Origin: Poa pratensis
Lineage: Eukaryota; Streptophyta; Magnoliopsida; Poales; Poaceae
Length of the DNA stretch: 64,000 nt
Reading direction: 5' to 3'
Assembly (NCBI GenBank): GCA_947311845.1
Contig: CAMZMU010000040.1
Coordinates: forward strand, 53,101,975 to 53,165,974
Every line of letters starts with the position of its first letter. Position 1 is the stretch's first letter. The translations under genes were made by a program, and so were the position numbers. Below are positions 59,794 to 64,000 of this stretch, piece after piece. The notes under the pieces were generated by a model that saw only the letters and a list, made by a program, of their open reading frames with translations, did not search any database and was not told where the DNA came from.

Positions 59794-60986
59794 CACTAGT
59801 ATATGAAATAGTCTAGTAGCAGCGTTTGGATTTTGCTATTGGTGGCATGCATTTGGCATGCCACTTATAAGTGTTACCATTGGTGTGCCACCGTGCACGC
59901 CACCGGTAACATACATACCGGTGGATTGCGATGCCCGCCAGCACAAGTTGTGGTAAAGGCTAGTACAACGGCGGCATAACATAGCAATAGTGGGTACTCA
60001 AAAAATGGTATCTAGACCGACGAATTTAAATGAATGAATTTTCATTAATTTATATATATATATATATTACAAAACTAAATGAAACTTGAATCTAAACCCT
60101 AACCTAGCAGCACATTTGGCTCTGGTCTTGAGGAACTTGGTTGCCGCTGGCCAGCCTAATTGGAGTTGATGTCGATGACCGGCCGGCGCTGGAGGTGGCG
60201 GCGGCCATGCCAGGGATGCTTCGATTGCCGCTTGCATGTCATGCCACTGCCCGCCGGGTCCAAGAACACCACTAACTCCACTTCTTCCTCCTCTTCGTCG
60301 ACGTCCAGCTCATCGTCGGACGTGAACCACTCGATAGGCGGAGAGCAATTGTCGTTGGTAGGGAAGAAAAATTGGAGCGAACCCTCGTGCTCTAGCTGCA
60401 CGTTTTGGTCCCAATAGGGTGTCGGCATGGCGCACTCGGGGTGGATCCGAAGCTTCCATGGCAAGGCATACCACAAAAGCTGGATATCGTCAAGATGCGC
60501 CTCGCCGATGAGGGGTGTCGCCACCTAGACGTGGATGATGTTTGTCGTCCAGCCATCTGGGAGGCGACAATCGGCCAGCAACTAAGCGTCCGCACATGGT
60601 CATGCGTCATTCGGATCGTCAGTATACGGAGGCATCAGCGTGTGGGACCGGCTCGCCTCGGCGCGCAGTGCATCTTGTGGAGGCGATTAGATCTGAAGTG
60701 GGGAAGGAGAGGGCCGGAGGAGTATGGGAAAGAGCGACGGCTAGATCTGAAGAGGGGCTGGTGTGCCGCGGTTTTTAAGAGCTTTTTTTGTAACTTTTGT
60801 TTTTTCTTGGTTATTTATTTTTTATGATCCTTGGTACCTTTTCCATGCTTCTTATCTAGTTTTTAGGTCCTGACATTCTGATGTGTGATTTCAGCACGTG
60901 TGATTTTGCTTCGTTAAAACAAAAGTAGAGTCCCAAAGGACCCAGAGCTGTATTAAACGTCAAGCAGATTCTGAGTAGAACGCACA
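59794..60986. mobile_element. CACTA-like remnant with a possible small ORF
   Basis: Starts CACTAGTATATGAAATAG at 59794 followed by subterminal repeats (ggtggcatgcatttggcatgccac; gccaccggtaac). A right end is not found. It contains the minus-strand frame at 60156-60524. Confidence 0.45.
60156..60524 (-). CDS. Hypothetical acidic protein inside a CACTA-like remnant
   Basis: 122 aa, MATPLIGEAHLDDIQLLWYA, with an acidic stretch (DDELDVDEEEEEVELVVF). I do not recognise it. It may be a captured fragment or chance; codon bias is not decisive. Confidence 0.25.
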   Translation of the reverse strand: MATPLIGEAHLDDIQLLWYALPWKLRIHPECAMPTPYWDQNVQLEHEGSLQFFFPTNDNCSPPIEWFTSDDELDVDEEEEEVELVVFLDPAGSGMTCKRQSKHPWHGRRHLQRRPVIDINSN

Positions 60987-61240
60987 CACTAGTAGAAAAG
61001 GAGGCAACGGTGCGCCCCCTTTAGTACCGGTTGTACAAAAACCGGTACTAAAGGGGGGCATTAGCACCGGTTGCGTTCGTGTGTAGCAGGGGCACACCTT
61101 TAGTACCGGTTGCTAATAACAACCGGTACTAAAGGCTACCCTTTAGTACCGGTTGTTATGAGAAACCGGTACTAAAGAGTTGGAGGCCACGCGGCACCTG
61201 CGGCCGCGGTTGGTGGCCCCACGGCATGACCTAGAATAAA
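60987..61240 (+). mobile_element. Left end of a second CACTA element
   Basis: CACTAGTAGAAAAGGAGGC at 60987. It is followed by repeated inverted pairs 'tttagtaccggttgt' / 'accggtactaaag' (61018-61180) of the type found in Triticeae CACTA subterminal regions. The right end is not identified. Confidence 0.75.
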
Positions 61241-61932
61241 AATAAAATGATAGACTTGTCCATGTATTTTACACCGAACTAGATTTGTAGTTGGCTCCCG
61301 GTCAACTCATTCTCGATTTAATTAATCTTGTAGACACCAGCAACAAAACCACGTGGGACAGCACACCTCTGCCGCAACTCCTCCGGCAAGAAGAAGAGGC
61401 AATGGATTCAGAGCCGGAGTTGAACTGCCTTCGAATTGTGACACACATGCATGAAGGAAAAAGAAGAAAATCCGCTCTTCGGCCAAAAGATATTGCGAGT
61501 TGACAATGATGACATACAACATACAACCCTAGGAAGGCGACGTAGCTTGTTTGTGAACTCGACATTTGATCAGCTTAGGCATAATCGACATCTTCCAGAA
61601 CTCCACTCCTTCCCCCCACCCCCGGGCTTCTTCCAGCTCTCCCATTACAACATGAAGCAAGAGAGAGCAACATGGAATACTCGGGAATGAGGGGAACACC
61701 AAGCTTATTTGACAAGCACATGCTATATTCGGCCTCCACCGCCATTCGCACCATGGCAAATTACTCGGTGAGAACAAGGCACTCTCAGCCACATGACGCT
61801 AGATGACACATGGGCAACACTAACACTAGAAATATCCTTATAGTTAGCTCCGAAACTACTCTGTACAACCTTCCACCTCATAATCCATCTCGCACTAACC
61901 AGCGAGGCCATTGTGTTTGTGGGTGGGTGGGT

Positions 61933-61964
<32 letters not shown>

Positions 61965-63440
61965 AGAGGAGTTAGTAGACCTCAAGCGACTCTAAGGCCT
62001 TGTTTACTTTTAGGGTATTTGAAGTGTATTATCTGGGATCGAGGGGGGTTATCCTAGATCCCGAAAAATCCCCACGTTCTTCTCGCGTTGACTACTCCAA
62101 CCACTAGTACAAAATGGGTCATATAAGACCTCTCCTTGCAAATGCTTAAGAAAACTGACATATATAAACACCCTCTATGATGAAAACTACATCGGTGACA
62201 GTTTCTTATTGAATAAACACGAATAGAGGAACATTGTACATGGTTTGGGGCAGGAACCACGTCACACAAGGGTGGAGCTTTCAGCCAGTGTGAAAAACTC
62301 CTAACATACATATTCTGGATCTTCACCAAACGAAAATCCTAATTATTCTCAAAAGCTCTAAAATCCACCCAACCAAACCCCACCTACCCCCCTCTCTCTT
62401 TTGATGCGCATCAGCAAATAGTTTTAACTTACCACTATTAGGTACATTTAGTTAATATAGAGTAAATTCGTTACTTACCCCCTAGTTGATAACCTCATCT
62501 AGTGAAGTTTTTGTTTCTATTACTACGTTTTAAGAAACTTTGAAGCGTTGTACTCTGATGCATGTACATTGGACAAGGTGTGATGCGATGATCGAGGTTT
62601 GAGGATACTAGGAGGACAATGAACATATGGAGTAGAGAAGGCTCGACATGATCATCCATGACTCCCTCCAAACTTTACACATTGCTGTCGCACCACGTCG
62701 ACCTAACACTTCGGTCATATATACCCGAATGGAAAAAATGGTAAAATGAGATCAAACTGATTTCAAGTTTATTTTGGAGGAGGATTTTAACTAAATGAGT
62801 AATATGTGTTACAAATGCAGGGGTAGAAAGTGGATTCCGCTCGTTAATTTAATATGGTTCCTTAATGTAAATTATATCTAGTCACATTTGTAAGTATCAA
62901 AGTTGAGCCTTTTTTGTCTGCAACCTTAGTTGAGCGGCTGTGCGCAGAAAGTAGAATAGTTTCACAATAATTTTCTTTTGGAAGTGTATACATTTTTACT
63001 CCTCAATGGTCCATTTTATAACGTTATATCTATTAGTTTTCTGTAGATTGGATGAGCGATGCCTTTGCCTAGGAAAACATCTAGAAGCCTATGGTTTAAC
63101 AATATCTAGTTGCACCTTTCTCGACACCAAATTATCAGCTTTCGATTGCTAGAGTTGCACTTTTGTTTCCATATGCGACTTGGGTTGAATAAATGTGTAA
63201 CCGTTTACTAACGTATTTTTCAATTTTTATTTTCAGAGTTGCTTTTGTGTGCAGTTGGGCAAATGTGTAACATCTTACAAGAATATTTTTACTAAACTTT
63301 TCTTGTGGATTACCTTTTGATAAATTATTATTAAATTGCCGTATTATGTGTAGTGTCCATTTTTACACATTCCAAAATAGCCGACAAAAAATCACAAATA
63401 AGGTAAGACCGCTATATAACAATGATTTCCCCAAATAACT
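61241..63440. other. Intergenic, TE-derived; 31-G run at 61933-61963
   Basis: No gene is recognised. A possible further CACTA end (CACTAGTACAAAATGGG) is at 62102. The long G run is preceded by a GGGT repeat. Confidence 0.35.
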
Positions 63441-63449
63441 TGTGTATTT

Positions 63450-63855
63450 TTGGAACCTGAGCTACATGGAGCTCGTTTTTTAAAAGCAAAGATGATATTT
63501 TTGATTTTCCACAAATTGCGAAAAAATCACAGATATAGATAGTGTCGAGATCTACAAGCATGAAAATTTTAATTTAAAATTCGTTATATTTTGGGCTGTA
63601 CAAAAGAGACAAATAAGGGAAATTTCAAAAAAATTGAAACTGTGTATTGTTCACCACCCAGATCCAGCCATTAGTCTTTTTTGTGTAGCCCAAAATACAA
63701 CGAATTTGGAATTAAAAATTTGTACGATTATAGATCTCGACAAAATCTACATCCGATAATTTTGTCATGATTTTTGGAAACTAAAAATGTCGATTTCGGT
63801 TTTTTGAAAAAAAAAGGGCACCATGTTGTCCGGGCTCCATTATAGGTTTTCGCAA
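63450..63855. mobile_element. Fold-back MITE
   Basis: The left arm (63450-63650, with gtcgagatctacaag and attcgttatattttgggct) pairs with the right arm (63655-63855, agcccaaaatacaacgaat and atagatctcgaca) over roughly 150-200 bp with mismatches. No target duplication was fixed. Confidence 0.55.
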
Positions 63856-64000
63856 ATAACTAGTATTATAAAGAAAGATAGAGGAACCAAATGTGCTAGG
63901 CTACACAAGTACACATAAAACTAATTTCTCTAAAAAACCATATAACACTATCGACAAATGGGAATTTAGTCGCTTGTTCTATAGACAAAACCGTTTCTAG

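Noticed and set aside
60156..60524. Part of the missing NLR 5' half
   Set aside because: No P-loop, kinase-2 or coiled-coil motif; the acidic protein is unrelated.

Overview
The window looks like intergenic-rich nuclear DNA from a grass, most likely a Triticeae species (wheat, barley or a relative). This rests on spliced plant genes with GT-AG introns and GC-rich 5' exons, Stowaway ends (CTCCCTCCGT), CACTA elements with CACTA(G/C)TAGAAAA ends, Athila/Tat-type gypsy and SIRE-type copia LTRs, and 5'-truncated LINEs. Species and chromosome cannot be read from the sequence alone.

Layout. 1-4125 is the 3' end of a gypsy element with its LTR. 4165-5331 is a truncated PIF/Harbinger-like element. 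5975-8900 is a CACTA remnant split by a 2.2 kb solo copia LTR. 10383-12938 holds a three-exon NFD4-like major-facilitator gene. It converges on a seven-exon exonuclease V gene (14041-16844, minus) that carries two frameshifts and has a Mutator-like MITE 50 bp upstream of its start. 17740-20530 is retroposon debris. 21725-22426 (minus) is an intact SAM-domain gene. 23000-24560 is a decayed copia element. A tandem pair of ubiquitin-RUB fusion genes follows (26788-27252 and 29444-29908); the first has diverged and has a 1356-bp CACTA element in its promoter. 30-37 kb is retroposon and repeat debris. 37463-40270 is a second NFD4-like gene with a one-base frameshift. 40658-42362 is a TTA-flanked TIR element. 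42976-52460 is one GC-rich retroposon split by a very young, RT-deleted Tat-type gypsy element (43201-51024). A 5'-truncated LINE, a headless NLR gene (NB-ARC end plus LRRs, minus), a second TTA-flanked TIR element with an ORF, and CACTA and fold-back repeats complete the window.

Genes and function. The likely functional genes are NFD4-like copy 1, the SAM-domain gene and UBQ-RUB copy b. UBQ-RUB copy a has an intact frame but may be decaying. EXO5, NFD4-like copy 2 and the NLR appear broken. There is no operon logic. The two duplicated pairs (NFD4-like 27 kb apart, UBQ-RUB 2.7 kb apart) show local duplication followed by TE-driven divergence of one copy.

The most unusual signals are: a 5S rRNA-derived Pol III control region inside the CACTA element in the UBQ-RUB promoter; a 5' hairpin with a compensatory base-pair change shared by three GC-rich retroposons; a TE-borne ORF family rich in K-x-E-P motifs in two TTA-flanked elements; and a recent gypsy insertion that cannot encode its own reverse transcriptase but keeps an antisense, apparently spliced ORF. 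Several single-base indels in otherwise conserved exons could be real decay or uncorrected sequencing error; raw reads would decide.
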